Source of the DNA: Podila epigama
Lineage: Eukaryota; Mortierellomycota; Mortierellomycetes; Mortierellales; Mortierellaceae
NCBI GenBank assembly: GCA_015679605.1
Contig: JAAAVE010000401.1
Coordinates: 1 to 15,758, forward strand
Direction: 5' to 3'
DNA length: 15,758 nt
The position numbers and the translations under genes were made by a program. The notes below the pieces were generated by a model that saw nothing but the letters and a program-made list of their open reading frames with translations, was not told where the DNA came from and did no database searches. Shown piece after piece: positions 1 to 8,920 of the stretch. The number at the start of each line of letters is the position of its first letter. The first letter of the stretch is position 1.

Positions 1-307
1 TTTTTTTTTTTTTTTTTCTTCTCTTCAACTTTTTTTTATTCGCTTGAAGAGGAGGGAATTTTTTTTTTCTTTCTAATTTTGTATTCTTCCTATATTCACC
101 TTCTTTTGTCCACCGTGTTTTCGGTAGAGTTGTTTCTATCATTCTATTATTTTTGGGACCGGCGTTTATTTATATTATTGTTTTTGTATATCGATACAAG
201 AATTCCTTGCACGTACACCTTTTTTTTTTTTTTGCCCTGTTTCGATAACCACACACACACAACACTGTCCTTGTTTTTGTGGCGCAAAAAAAAAATCGCA
301 GTCTACA
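1..307 (+). promoter_or_regulatory. Pyrimidine-rich upstream region / 5' leader of the phosphatase gene
   Basis: This stretch is dominated by T runs (T17 at the window edge, further runs near 61-69 and 221-233) with a short CA repeat at about 251-260. No convincing coding sequence is seen; the open frames here are low-complexity. Pyrimidine-rich DNA just upstream of a start codon is common in fungal promoters and leaders, so I read it as the proximal promoter and 5' UTR of the gene that starts at 308. No clear TATA box or other specific site was identified. Confidence 0.45.
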
Positions 308-3300
308 ATGTCGACTGAAATGGCCGAGCGCGAAAAGGTAAAAAAAAGGAAGAAAGAAACAAAAAGGAGAGAATTTCCATCCAGCTTTCAAGGCTAGTTG
401 TGGCGCGAGTTGAGACATGCATTCATCATACATTCGCACAAATGTGACAATTGGTCCAATGAATGAATGAATGAAAGAATGTGCGGAAGTGAGAGTCGAC
501 TCTGTGCGCGTGTTGAAGGTGGAAATAAAAAAAAAAAGTGGAGAAAAAAATCTTTTTTTTGCTCTTCCCCTGTTTTTTTCCCCCTCCCCCAACTACCCTG
601 ATGTACCACACCTCGGGGATGGTGTTACCAGTGAAGCATAGCAAGAGAAAACAGGGCAAATCGAATCTCTGGGTGTTGCTGCTGAATGCAATAACAGGCC
701 TGACCTCATCGTTATTGACTCTTTTTTGCGCAAGCTCACTTGACATATCATGCAGAAGAGTGAACGAACGGGGCTTTGGTGCTTGATGATGATGATGATG
801 ATTATGATGATTATGGTGATGATGGTGTCGATCAATTGTTTACATGGTACTCGCTACCCTTTTTCTATTCTCACTGACCCAATGCTAACCTCTCACTCGC
901 TTGCAAACATACGCCCATATAGGCTGCCGTGACGTTGACCGTCAGCATAAAGATGGCAGAAAGCATGGCCCAGAAAAAAAGAGTCAGCATCCGCAAGCTT
1001 CCCGGTGCAGGTGGCGCATCCGGCACGAACCCACCTCTTGGCATCAACACGAATAGACCTGGATCTGGCATCACAAAGCACCACGGTAAGTCCTTTGCCT
1101 ATGATCAACTTTAAATGAGCATCGTCTTCGTCTTTTGTCCTTATCAAAGAGATTGTCACAACTCACTATTGCCCTCATCATCGCTTCATATTTACCAATT
1201 ATGATAGCCAAAGTGACGGCATCAGCGTCAAGACCACGACCACCACAAGAGACCCCTGTTGGTGCTTTCCCTAGTGGAGATATGCGTCCCAATATGGACA
1301 AGAAGAGACCCGCCTCTGATGCACCTACACATAGTGGTTCAGGCCTTTCCCCCTTAGGCCAGAACCAGACCCCACCAATTCAATTTTCATTCAGTAGGAC
1401 ACCACCGTCGGTGGCCCTTGATTGGAGGCCGTCGTTATCCTTTGATGCAATTGCACCAGGGTGCGAGCCATCAACACTCAAAACACGCGAATTCTTTCCT
1501 CAGGCACTTCACCCCGACCTCCATCCGGACCTCCAGCCAGTGTTCTTATTGGAGAGCCATTACATGGTCCAAGCCAGTCTGCCAAGAAGTTTTTACATCA
1601 TCATGGCCCAGGCAAACATCCGACACTGCTGTGTTTTTGATTTCCCCGTAAAGAACAAATGGTGGGCGGAATTAAGTGGAATGAGAAAGGTAAAAAACAA
1701 TGAAAGTTGAAGCTTTGGGAGTTGGGTATGGGGGGTTGGAATGGCATATAGAAAGGTGTTGACACTAACAATGTTGTTTTGTATTCCTCTCCATTTTTTC
1801 CTTTGCTGTTCTCACTTTTTCACAGAGCACTTATGTTGATCTGCGAGCCGCAAATTCATCAGTCCGGTGGGAGCTTCACCTAAAACCTTCGCGCGATGGA
1901 TCGTAAGTGTGACGATACTTTTCAACAACTGTAAACTGCCTTGACAGGAGATGTATGCGTGTGTGTGTGCTTGTTGTGTCAATGACTAACCTGTAACTCA
2001 CAACACAACATACAAATATGCAACCTCGTAGGAATATTTTCGGATATATTTGCAAGCACGATGACTTGGTCAACATGATTAGTACGCAAAAGTTGAATTT
2101 GCTGAAAAGTCGGCGGTTACCCCTGGTTCTGGATCTGGATGACACTCTTGTACGTCTCGTTGGAAATGAGCGTGCGCGATATGTGTCCGAGGCGGACGCA
2201 GCCAAAGGTATGGTATAAGGCATATGCAGTGAGATATGCTGGATGTCAATTGGTGTTGCTGGAGTATGATAAAGCTTGAATGAAAAAAAAAAAAAAATCA
2301 ACAAACAATTGTTCTCAATGGACCAACGTACCTTTTTCTTTTTTACCAAATAGTTCCACATCGAGTGCGGAAACTTCGAGATGGGAATCATGTTGTCCTC
2401 ACAGAACACGTGGAAGAGTTTTTGGAGTGGGCTTCCAAACTTTTTGACATCTCAGTCTGCTCCCTGGGGTAAGTTGGCTATTTGCCACACACATCTCGTT
2501 TGGGCACTTTAATACTCAACATATACCAATGAGCTTTTTGTCTAACGAATAGCTTCGGACCTTTTTGTTTCTTTTAATGAAATGAAATGTAGTGAGCAAA
2601 AATATGTCGATCAAGTGGCGGACGTGCTGGATCCATTACGTTCCCGCATCCGAGGCACGCGATATTCTGCAAGGCAAGAGTACGAGTACTTGAACGCTTC
2701 ATCGTCGACACAGCAGGCAGCAACAGCAACAGCAACAGTAGTAGGCCCAGCAACCACATCACCAACATCAGGGCCAACAAAGGGGGTATTACCAGGAGTA
2801 ATAACCCCTCCACAGCAAGGGAATGATGAAAAGGTCCCTGGAGTACAGAGCCTATCAGCATCAGATAACACGATGTCAGGCATGAACACAGCCCCTCCTG
2901 CTACCACCACCGCTACCATCACCAATGTCACCAACACCTCACCTAATAACACTATCAATACTGAGAGCAATCACAATGACACAGCGGCCATCACGGCGGC
3001 CATCATTGCTGGTGAAAAGCCACTGGTACCACCCAAGGACCTCTTATCTTTGTATGCATTCTGTGCCGTATCTAAAGCGCCGGCGGACGGTCTGCCGACG
3101 ATCGGAACAGCGTTCGCATTACCTCTGATTCTCGATGATTTGACGCAGATGTGGCCACCTGAGCAGCACGATAATGTGATTGTGGTCAAGGAGCAAAAGA
3201 ATGCGCCAGTGTGGACCGTGAACCTGTTTCCGGTGGTGCACCATGTGCTGGGTACGATCCACCAAGAGTTTTTCCGAGCGTACGATGCATGGGAGCGAGC

Positions 3301-3616
3301 ACGAGCACTGGCGTTGGCGTCGATCACTGTACCGATACCGTCGGCACCGCCACCAGGGCAGCCGAACGGAAGTTTAGCAGAGAGTGATGTGTATGGGAAT
3401 GGGGTAGGCTCGGAAGGAGGGGTGGCAACGATGGTGGTGGATCCGACACTGATGACACCGGCCAAAAGGGCGTTTTTGAACATGCCAGTGCCATCGGCCG
3501 TCTCTTGTTATAAGGAGCTGTTGAGGGGCACACTGCGTGACCAAATTAGCGTGCATTCATCTATACCACCACCTGCATTGACAGCAAGTGTTGCGAACAC
3601 ACATCAGCAGATCCAA

Positions 3617-3648
<32 letters not shown>

Positions 3649-3733
3649 ACAATTTCAACAGCAGCAGCAACAACAACAACCTCTACAACAACAACAACAA
3701 CCACCACCATCATCATTATCACAACTAAGGTAG
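308..3733 (+). CDS. FCP1/NLI-interacting-factor-type HAD phosphatase, 7 exons, 727 aa
   Basis: Predicted exons are 308-337, 923-1085, 1208-1689, 1826-1902, 2032-2207, 2354-2468 and 2593-3733; all phases match and give 727 residues. The HAD signature DLDDTL lies at residues 285-290 (first Asp is the expected nucleophile), preceded by a hydrophobic strand (RRLPLVL). Then come VVLTEHVEEFLEW and ISVCSLGEQ-YVDQVADVLDP (DP at 361-362), as in RNA polymerase II CTD phosphatases of the FCP1/SCP family. The second acidic motif (LDD, 528-530, before MWPPEQHDNV) lies after a Thr/Pro/Ala/Asn-rich insertion at about 382-493. The C-terminus is Gln-rich (686-720). Residues 1-150 are basic and polar; 155-250 form a more ordered domain I do not recognise. 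The role in dephosphorylating the polymerase CTD, probably in the nucleus, is inferred from the family; no BRCT domain is seen. Least certain is exon 1, only 10 codons; an in-frame Met at 953 in exon 2 is an alternative start. Confidence 0.8.
458..473 (+). repeat. (AATG)4 microsatellite
   Basis: Four perfect AATG units followed by decaying copies (AAAG, AATG), inside the predicted first intron of the phosphatase gene. Confidence 0.85.
785..828 (+). repeat. Imperfect (GAT)n microsatellite
   Basis: About 14 units of GAT interrupted by TAT and GGT variants, inside the predicted first intron of the phosphatase gene. Confidence 0.85.
3605..3705 (+). repeat. CAG/CAA repeat encoding a polyglutamine tract
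   Basis: In-frame mixed CAG and CAA codons encode two long Gln runs separated by single Phe and Pro-Leu interruptions (residues 686 to about 720), followed by Pro and Ser. The mixture of codons means the DNA is not a pure triplet repeat, which favours stability and suggests the Gln content is tolerated or kept at the protein level. Confidence 0.9.
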
Positions 3734-3825
3734 AGAAAGATAAAACAATAATATCACCAAGGCTAGAGAGAGATTATTGAGTAATCCTCGTTCTTTGATA
3801 GATTATGATATTTGCCTTTATATAT

Positions 3826-3834
3826 TTTAATAAG
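3826..3834. terminator. Candidate shared polyadenylation element between convergent genes
   Basis: The 208-bp space between the two convergent stop codons holds an AT-rich stretch. On the plus strand it reads AATAAG (3829-3834), a variant signal for the phosphatase mRNA. On the minus strand the same bases read ATTAAA (3826-3831), a common variant signal for the decarboxylase mRNA about 110 nt past its stop. No perfect AATAAA is present here on either strand, so the assignment is tentative. Confidence 0.4.
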
Positions 3835-3941
3835 AGATTGAAGGCAGAAGGGAGAAGAGTCTGTGTATGAAGCATGAAATGATTAGAAACAAACGCCTCA
3901 GTGTTTTTTGTTCTTTTGTTTTATACTATTTGGGGGTTCAA

Positions 3942-5132
3942 TTAAGCAAGGCGCTTGGGAAGACCCTCGGCGTTGAGCAGACCGTGCTCAGCAGAGGAAA
4001 GGATGCGTGGGCCATCGTCGGCCTTGGTGTGAAGGATCTGCTTGACAGAGCCTTGAGGGAAGATGGGCGAGACGCGCTGATCAAAGTCAGTAGGCAATGT
4101 TGAAGAAGAAGAAGAGGAGAGCATGCCGAGCGAGTCGTCAAAGGCGGCGCCGGGGAAGTAGTGTGAAAGGAGGGCATAGATCTCGGGCATGTTGGCAGCG
4201 GGAGCGTAGATGACGGCGTTCGGGCCGGCGTCATAGGTGTAGGCGGCCTTGATTCCGTTGCGGTTGTACTCTGTGATGATGCGGATGATGGCGCGCGAGA
4301 TGTCGTTCATGTAAAAGATGGGTGGGTAGGTGTCCAAGCAGACGGCATGGAACTGGTTCGAGTCACGCATGGTCAGTTCGGCAAAGCGAGGAAAGTCCTT
4401 GTCCTTGATTGCGGCGATCATGTCTTCCATCCGCTGGGGCACAACGTTCTTGATACGCTCTTGGAGCAAAGGCGAAGTCTTGACGGTCAACTGCATACCC
4501 TCAGTAGAGGAGGTGCCCTTCTTTTCGTCCGAGACGACGCAGATCAAGGCCTGGAGGTCAGGCCAGTGAGACTCGGGGGCGATCTGGACGGCCTTGCTAT
4601 CGGAGCCATCGGCCTCCTTGCCCATCTCCCATGCCACGAAACCGCCAAAGAGTGAGCGGCAAGCGGAGCCGGAGCCTTGACGAGCGACAATGGAGAGATC
4701 TGAGGCATCGAGTGGCAGGGCAAAGAGCTGGGCCAAGGTGTAGACCAAGCAGGCATAACCAGAGGCCGAGGAGGCGAGACCGGCGGCGGTAGGGAAGTTG
4801 TTTTCAGAGCAGATGTGGATGTTGAGGTGAGCCATCTTGGGGAGGGAGCTGTCAGAGTCCTCGAGCTTTTGACGGAGGGCACGGGTCTCGCGAAGGCAGG
4901 CGACGAGGCGCTTGTTGGAGGTGATGGATTCTTCGATTCCGTTGAGCCAGAGACGGTCGGAAGAGAAATCGGCCGAGGCGCGGATGGTGGTCTTGGAGTG
5001 AAGCTGGTCCTGGGAGAGAGTGACGGAGAGCGAAGAGTTGGTGGGGAGGATCAAGGAGGTATCGCGCTTTCCCCAGTACTTTACGACTGCGATGTTGACG
5101 GGTGCAGTGCAGGTTGCTTCAAAGACAGTCAT
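3942..5132 (-). CDS. MVD1: Mevalonate diphosphate decarboxylase, intronless, 396 aa
   Basis: This enzyme catalyses the ATP-dependent decarboxylation of mevalonate 5-diphosphate to isopentenyl diphosphate, the last step of the mevalonate pathway feeding sterols, dolichol and ubiquinone. The protein begins MTVFEATCTAPVNIAVVKYW; the APVNIAVVKYWGKRD block (residues 10-24) is the family hallmark. It then shows TNSSLSVTL (31-39), the GHMP-kinase phosphate loop PTAAGLASSASG (114-125), SGSACRS with the conserved Arg159, and YDAGPNA containing the catalytic Asp301. Length (396) matches fungal ERG19 proteins. The frame is uninterrupted, unlike the four other intron-rich genes. The start is the first Met of a typical N-terminus, preceded by a CA/TC-rich leader on the minus strand. 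Fungal enzymes are cytosolic or peroxisome-associated; the C-terminal RLA is not a clear peroxisomal signal. Confidence 0.98.
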   Translation of the reverse strand: MTVFEATCTAPVNIAVVKYWGKRDTSLILPTNSSLSVTLSQDQLHSKTTIRASADFSSDRLWLNGIEESITSNKRLVACLRETRALRQKLEDSDSSLPKMAHLNIHICSENNFPTAAGLASSASGYACLVYTLAQLFALPLDASDLSIVARQGSGSACRSLFGGFVAWEMGKEADGSDSKAVQIAPESHWPDLQALICVVSDEKKGTSSTEGMQLTVKTSPLLQERIKNVVPQRMEDMIAAIKDKDFPRFAELTMRDSNQFHAVCLDTYPPIFYMNDISRAIIRIITEYNRNGIKAAYTYDAGPNAVIYAPAANMPEIYALLSHYFPGAAFDDSLGMLSSSSSSTLPTDFDQRVSPIFPQGSVKQILHTKADDGPRILSSAEHGLLNAEGLPKRLA

Positions 5133-5139
5133 GATGGTG

Positions 5140-5197
5140 TGTGAATGTGAGTGTGAGTGTGAATGTGAAGGATGGTGATGATGGTGATGATGGTGAG
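5140..5197. repeat. GTGAAT / GATGGT simple repeat in the decarboxylase leader
   Basis: Short degenerate units (TGTGAATG, GTGTGAG, then GATGGTGAT) run directly up to the decarboxylase start codon. On the coding strand they give a CA-rich, G-poor leader with ATCACC repeats, which is typical of unstructured fungal 5' UTRs. Confidence 0.75.
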
Positions 5198-5247
5198 GAT
5201 TGAAAGAAGAAGAAAAAAAAAGAGAGATGTCTTTTCAGGCACCGACT

Positions 5248-5262
5248 TGTCTTGACAAGACA
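5248..5262. promoter_or_regulatory. 15-bp perfect palindrome TGTCTTGACAAGACA
   Basis: Two 7-bp arms (TGTCTTG and CAAGACA) flank a single central base, 116-130 bp upstream of the decarboxylase start. The shape and spacing suit a dimeric transcription-factor site. No known factor is assigned; the palindrome is a direct observation and the function is inference. Confidence 0.45.
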
Positions 5263-5342
5263 GATTTGGCCTTTTCTTCTTTCTCAGGCCACTTTTTTTT
5301 TTATTGATTTAAAAAAAGATATGAGTCTCTCTAAAATGAAAT

Positions 5343-5360
5343 CCAATTAATTTAAATTAA
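5343..5360 (+). promoter_or_regulatory. CCAAT box next to an AT-rich palindrome
   Basis: CCAAT occupies 5343-5347 on the plus strand, and TTAATTTAAATTAA at 5347-5360 is a perfect 14-bp palindrome. CCAAT boxes bind the HAP/CBC complex in fungi. With AT-rich flanks, this site could serve either divergent gene or be chance. Confidence 0.3.
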
Positions 5361-5631
5361 CCGTCATAAAATGAAAATTGCATTTTTTTTGCTATTCATC
5401 CTATTCTATTCTTCATTTCGTTCATCTTTATCCATCCGTCCATCCTCCCCTTTGTCACACACACCCTCGCCCCCTTTCTGTCCACTCCATCCTCATCCTC
5501 ATCAAAATCTCATCCTCACATCCATCCATCATCCTTCATTCATCTTTCATCACTGTGTCTCCCATTTTCTCTCGTTAATACATCCATCTTTACTTCTGTT
5601 ACTGTTTTTTGGTCATAGTTCTTACTGCTAG

Positions 5632-5719
5632 TATTGCGTTACCTATTGCGTTTTTGCATTACCTATTGCGTTTGCATTACCAGTTGCGTGTGTTGCGTTG
5701 CGTTGTATTGCGTTACCTG
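5632..5719 (+). repeat. Degenerate TTGCGTTACC / TTGCATTACC repeat cluster
   Basis: Within 88 bp the words TATTGCGTTACC, TATTGCGTTTTTGCATTACC, TATTGCGTTTGCATTACC, TTGCGTGTGTTGCG and TATTGCGTTACC follow one another. The approximate unit is TATTGCGTT(T)GCATTACC. It lies 217-304 bp upstream of the transporter start codon, so it is promoter or 5' leader. It is more complex than a microsatellite. Confidence 0.7.
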
Positions 5720-5935
5720 CTACAGGTCGATCCTTCTCTCTCTCTTTTCTTCTCGACTATCCACACTCTATTGTGATCCTACTCCTTTGAAGCACTATAA
5801 CGTCAGCTGTTCTATTCTTCAGTCTAGTCAACCCCACCCCACACCTTGCCTATCCATCAATATCACTTCAACAATACGTACCTCACGTTCATTACAACCC
5901 GTCCCAGCGCAAGATAGACAAAGCATTCCCTAGCC

Positions 5936-8774
5936 ATGTCGCGGCTTCTCTCGTCCTCCTCTCCATCCTCCACACAGGCGGCTTACACTCCTCTTGTAGA
6001 TTCCAGTCGACACTCACACGACCAGACAACAGACGGTGACGACGACCTCGACCCTGACTCCAATAGCAATTCTAGGTCGAATAACCGTCATCCAAGTCAA
6101 ACGCACCACTCTTCCTCTAGCAATCATCGATCCCAACCCTCCTCCTCCTCAACAACAACTTCAACAAAAACTTCAACAAAAACAACTCGTAATTCCTATG
6201 ACAATGATCTGCCCTCACGCCATTCTCGCCAAACACACCAGCTCACCAGCGACACGGAAGAAGAATATGATGGTGATGAGTATGATATGGATCAGTCCAA
6301 GGATCGTTTATTTGATGGTGGTCTGTCTAACCATACTACCGATAGCCCATCAGCACATCCTTCAAAGCATACACACGAAACTTTTGAATACGCGGAACCT
6401 GGCCATGACAGGTTACTGCGTCGAGCATCTGATGAAGAGGCTGGAGGGCAAGGCGCTCAGTCCATGAGCGGCGACGGATCTGATGGACCCATTTGGATGC
6501 AGGTACAATTTTTTTTCTCTCTATCTCTTTCTCTCGCGCACAAACACACTTTCACTTTTCAATTGCCCGCGTATCTTTTTTTACTTGACCACCTCCGAAA
6601 ATGAATGGAAGGGTCTGTCAAGCATGTGTGTTACAATGACACGACGCTCAATTGTTTGTGCGAGCGAGCACTTCAGGACCCAAACGGACTGAAGAACGCG
6701 GAAATCTTTATGAATTAAAAAAAAAAAAAAAAAAAACGGATCACAGTTTTGCATGTGGGCACAGCGATGATCCCACATAAAAGTCAAGTCAACGATATGA
6801 GGGGCCTTGGTACTCATACATCCTTTTGCACATTTCGCATAATAGGCGTCAACAACCTTGGTTATTGCTGTCAGTGGACTGATCTGTGCTGGCTGGCTGC
6901 TCGATGAGGTCCAGGTACGGTACAATTGGCTTTTTTTGCAGGCATTGAGGCTCATGTTCACTGTCATTTTTTCTTTGTTTGTTTCTTGTCGTCTTCTTTG
7001 TCTCCAAGAAGCTCAATGTACCAATCACAGGAAGGAGCTCTTGTTCTTTTTGATTAATATTTTTCCTTTGGCTGGTCAATTCGGTCGTACAGCATTGGGC
7101 AGTGTTTATAGAGATTTCTGAGCTCATTATCCTGATACCCATCCTTCTCAACCTGAAAGGAAACTTGGAAATGAACCTCGCTAGCCGACTCTCCACCGCT
7201 GTAAGTTTTTGCTCGAGAGAGACAATGGAGGTCCACCCTTGTCCCCTTGACCCTGTCCCTTTCATGGAACCCCATGTGCTCACAGTTCTCTCTCTCTCAC
7301 TCTCTATCTCTCAGGCAAACATGGGCCTTCTTGACTCTCCTGCAACTAGGAATGCCTTCATCAAAGGAAACTTGGCGTTGTTACAACTTCAAAGTTTGAC
7401 AGTCGGATCAATCGCTGGACTGTTTGCATTTGTGTTGGGCATGATTGTTCACCCAACGACCAATGACCTCAGTGAGATTGCAATCATGATCTCGTCTAGT
7501 ATGCTTTGCGCATCGGTCTCAAGTTTTGTCCTGGGCAGTTTTATGTGTGCCCTCGTCATCATTTGCAGACACTACAGAGTTAACCCAGGTAAGTTTTTGT
7601 CCGTGAATATGAAGAGACTAGAGTTTCTCTTTCCCCCTCTGGACATATTCCCCACACAAAAACAAAACAATACAAAACAAAAAAAAAAGAGATTTATTTA
7701 CTATTGTTTACTGCATTATCTAGATAACATTGCATGTCCTTTGGCATCTTCCCTTGGTGATCTGGTGACCTTGGTCATTCTTTCTGGGTTTGCGGTCCTT
7801 CTTGTGAAATACATTGGTAAGATTCTTTTTTTTTTCCCGATGCTTGTAGCTCATGCACCTGATAATAGGGTTCTTTTTTTATTTTTTTTTATTTTCTTTG
7901 CCTGCCTATTTTATATGTATCCTCATTTATTTTGGTGATCTTGCTTTCCATTTGGGGGGCCTAATAGAAACACCTGTCCCTGTGTTGCTGCTGGTTGTGC
8001 TGTTGATGCTTATCCCAGGCTGGTTATATTATGTTCGTAGCAACAAGTTTGTGTCAGAGGTGGTGAAGGAAGGCTGGGTCCCAGTTTTTGCAGCGATGGT
8101 GATTGCTAGCACAGCAGGATTGACTTTGGAGCGGTATATTAATCAGTTCCCAGGCATGGCCATGATCTCACCTGTTCTCAATGGCTTGACTGGCAACATT
8201 GGATCGATCTATGCGAGCAGGATCAGTACGGCTTTGCACGCCAACATTGAGGAAAATTACCGGAGAACGGAAAAGACCCTGTTCCTGGTTCACATTCCAA
8301 TCGAGATTTTATTCCTATCGGTTGTCGGGATCCTACAGCTGGGTGATGTGCAGTGGAGTGTAGGCGTTGTTGTTGGCTACGCTGCTGTTTCCTTGATACT
8401 GGTCACTGTTGCGCTTTTTCTAGCCAAGGGTATCACGCGGTTGTTCTGGAAGTGGGGCTATGATCCTGATAATTATGCTCTACCCATCCTGTAAGTTTTT
8501 GCACCCTGGCACCCTTCACTTATTTATGTTCTTGCATGTCTTTTTTTTTCGTTTCTGATCCTGTTCGTGTCTGACCCCATTTCTATTTCCTTGTTCCTAT
8601 GTCCTGTTTTCTGTCCCATCTCTGTTCATCTCTCGTTTAAACATGTTTGAATGCTATCTCCTATGGTTACTGTCGTATAGAACGTCTTTGATCGATGTGC
8701 TTGGAACTGCCTTTTTGGTTGCAGGTTTTGGGGCCCTTGGATATGGACGCAAGGTTGATCCAAATGCCACATAG
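5936..8774 (+). CDS. SLC41/MgtE-family divalent cation (Mg2+) transporter, 7 exons, 575 aa
   Basis: Predicted exons are 5936-6502, 6846-6914, 7093-7200, 7315-7588, 7724-7816, 7968-8490 and 8681-8774; phases agree and give 575 residues. The first 189 residues are Ser/Thr/Asp/His-rich and probably a cytosolic disordered tail. The rest is a run of hydrophobic segments in two related halves, as in SLC41 carriers. The first half carries LKGNLEMNLASRLST (233-247) and PLASSLGDLVTL (345-356). The second half carries PVLNGLTGNIGSIYASRIST (439-458) and, at the end, LTSLIDVLGTAFL. These paired GN/ASR and GDL blocks are the hallmark of the MgtE-like integral domain of SLC41A1-type Mg2+ transporters. Location is probably the plasma or vacuolar membrane; the direction of transport cannot be read from sequence. 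The tail after the last segment is short. The start lies in GCCATGTCG after an in-frame stop (TAG at 5930). An AATAAA at 8819 follows the stop. Confidence 0.93.
6503..6845 (+). other. First intron of the transporter gene, with a 20-base A run
   Basis: This 343-nt intron (GTACAA donor, AATAG acceptor) separates the polar N-terminal tail from the first membrane segment. It holds a T-rich 5' part and an A20 run at 6717-6736. No gene is seen in it. Confidence 0.75.
7201..7314 (+). other. Stop-free 114-nt intron of the transporter gene (3n)
   Basis: It has a canonical GTAAGT donor and a pyrimidine-rich tract ending CTCAG. It is exactly 38 codons long with no in-frame stop. Retention would insert 38 residues between the LASRLSTA block and the next conserved segment, where the family has no such insertion, so splicing is the better model. 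Confidence 0.75.
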
Positions 8775-8818
8775 ATGATATCCTTAAGGGGATTAGACCT
8801 TTTTTCTCCAGACCTTTG

Positions 8819-8824
8819 AATAAA
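8819..8824 (+). terminator. Polyadenylation signal AATAAA of the transporter gene
   Basis: A perfect AATAAA lies 45 nt past the transporter stop codon and about 100 nt before the next start codon. This leaves little room for the promoter of the downstream copper chaperone gene. Confidence 0.65.
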
Positions 8825-8920
8825 ATTAGAACTGATGCCCTTCTTCTGCGCAATACACACGCATTCACTTCCTCACACACATCTTAACCATTCACTCACA
8901 CGCCACATTAATAAAAAGAA

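Larger units (their letters stand above)
338..922 (+). other. Long first intron of the phosphatase gene, with microsatellites
   Basis: This 585-nt gap lies between a GTAAAA donor after codon 10 and a CATATAG acceptor. It holds an AATG tetranucleotide repeat (458-473), several A and T runs, and an imperfect GAT repeat (785-828). Open frames on either strand are low-complexity and show no protein family, so I see no gene here. The donor lacks the usual G at intron position 5, but the later intron at 1690 in the same gene starts with the same GTAAAA. Confidence 0.55.
5133..5935. promoter_or_regulatory. Divergent promoter region between the decarboxylase and transporter genes
   Basis: This 803-bp spacer must hold the promoters of both divergent genes. 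The first 80 bp form a TG/GAT-rich stretch, the decarboxylase leader. Next are a 15-bp palindrome (5248-5262), a CCAAT box (5343-5347) fused to a 14-bp AT-rich palindrome (5347-5360), a long pyrimidine-rich segment with CCATC-like words (about 5420-5600), and a TTGCG-rich repeat (5632-5719). No coding sequence is convincing: open frames here are short and low-complexity. Which element serves which gene cannot be told from sequence alone. Confidence 0.6.

Noticed and set aside
170-835. Several open frames of 70-140 residues on both strands near the start of the window
   Set aside because: They are built from homopolymer and microsatellite DNA (Phe, Lys and Ile runs), overlap each other, and show no family features.
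2971-3483. 170-residue minus-strand open frame opposite the phosphatase last exon
   Set aside because: The plus strand carries the phosphatase C-terminal motifs in phase with six upstream exons; the reverse frame has no recognisable motif.
5140-5205. ATCACC words upstream of the decarboxylase, resembling a sterol regulatory element
   Set aside because: They come from the GATGGT simple repeat and none matches the full ATCACNCCAC form, so composition explains them.
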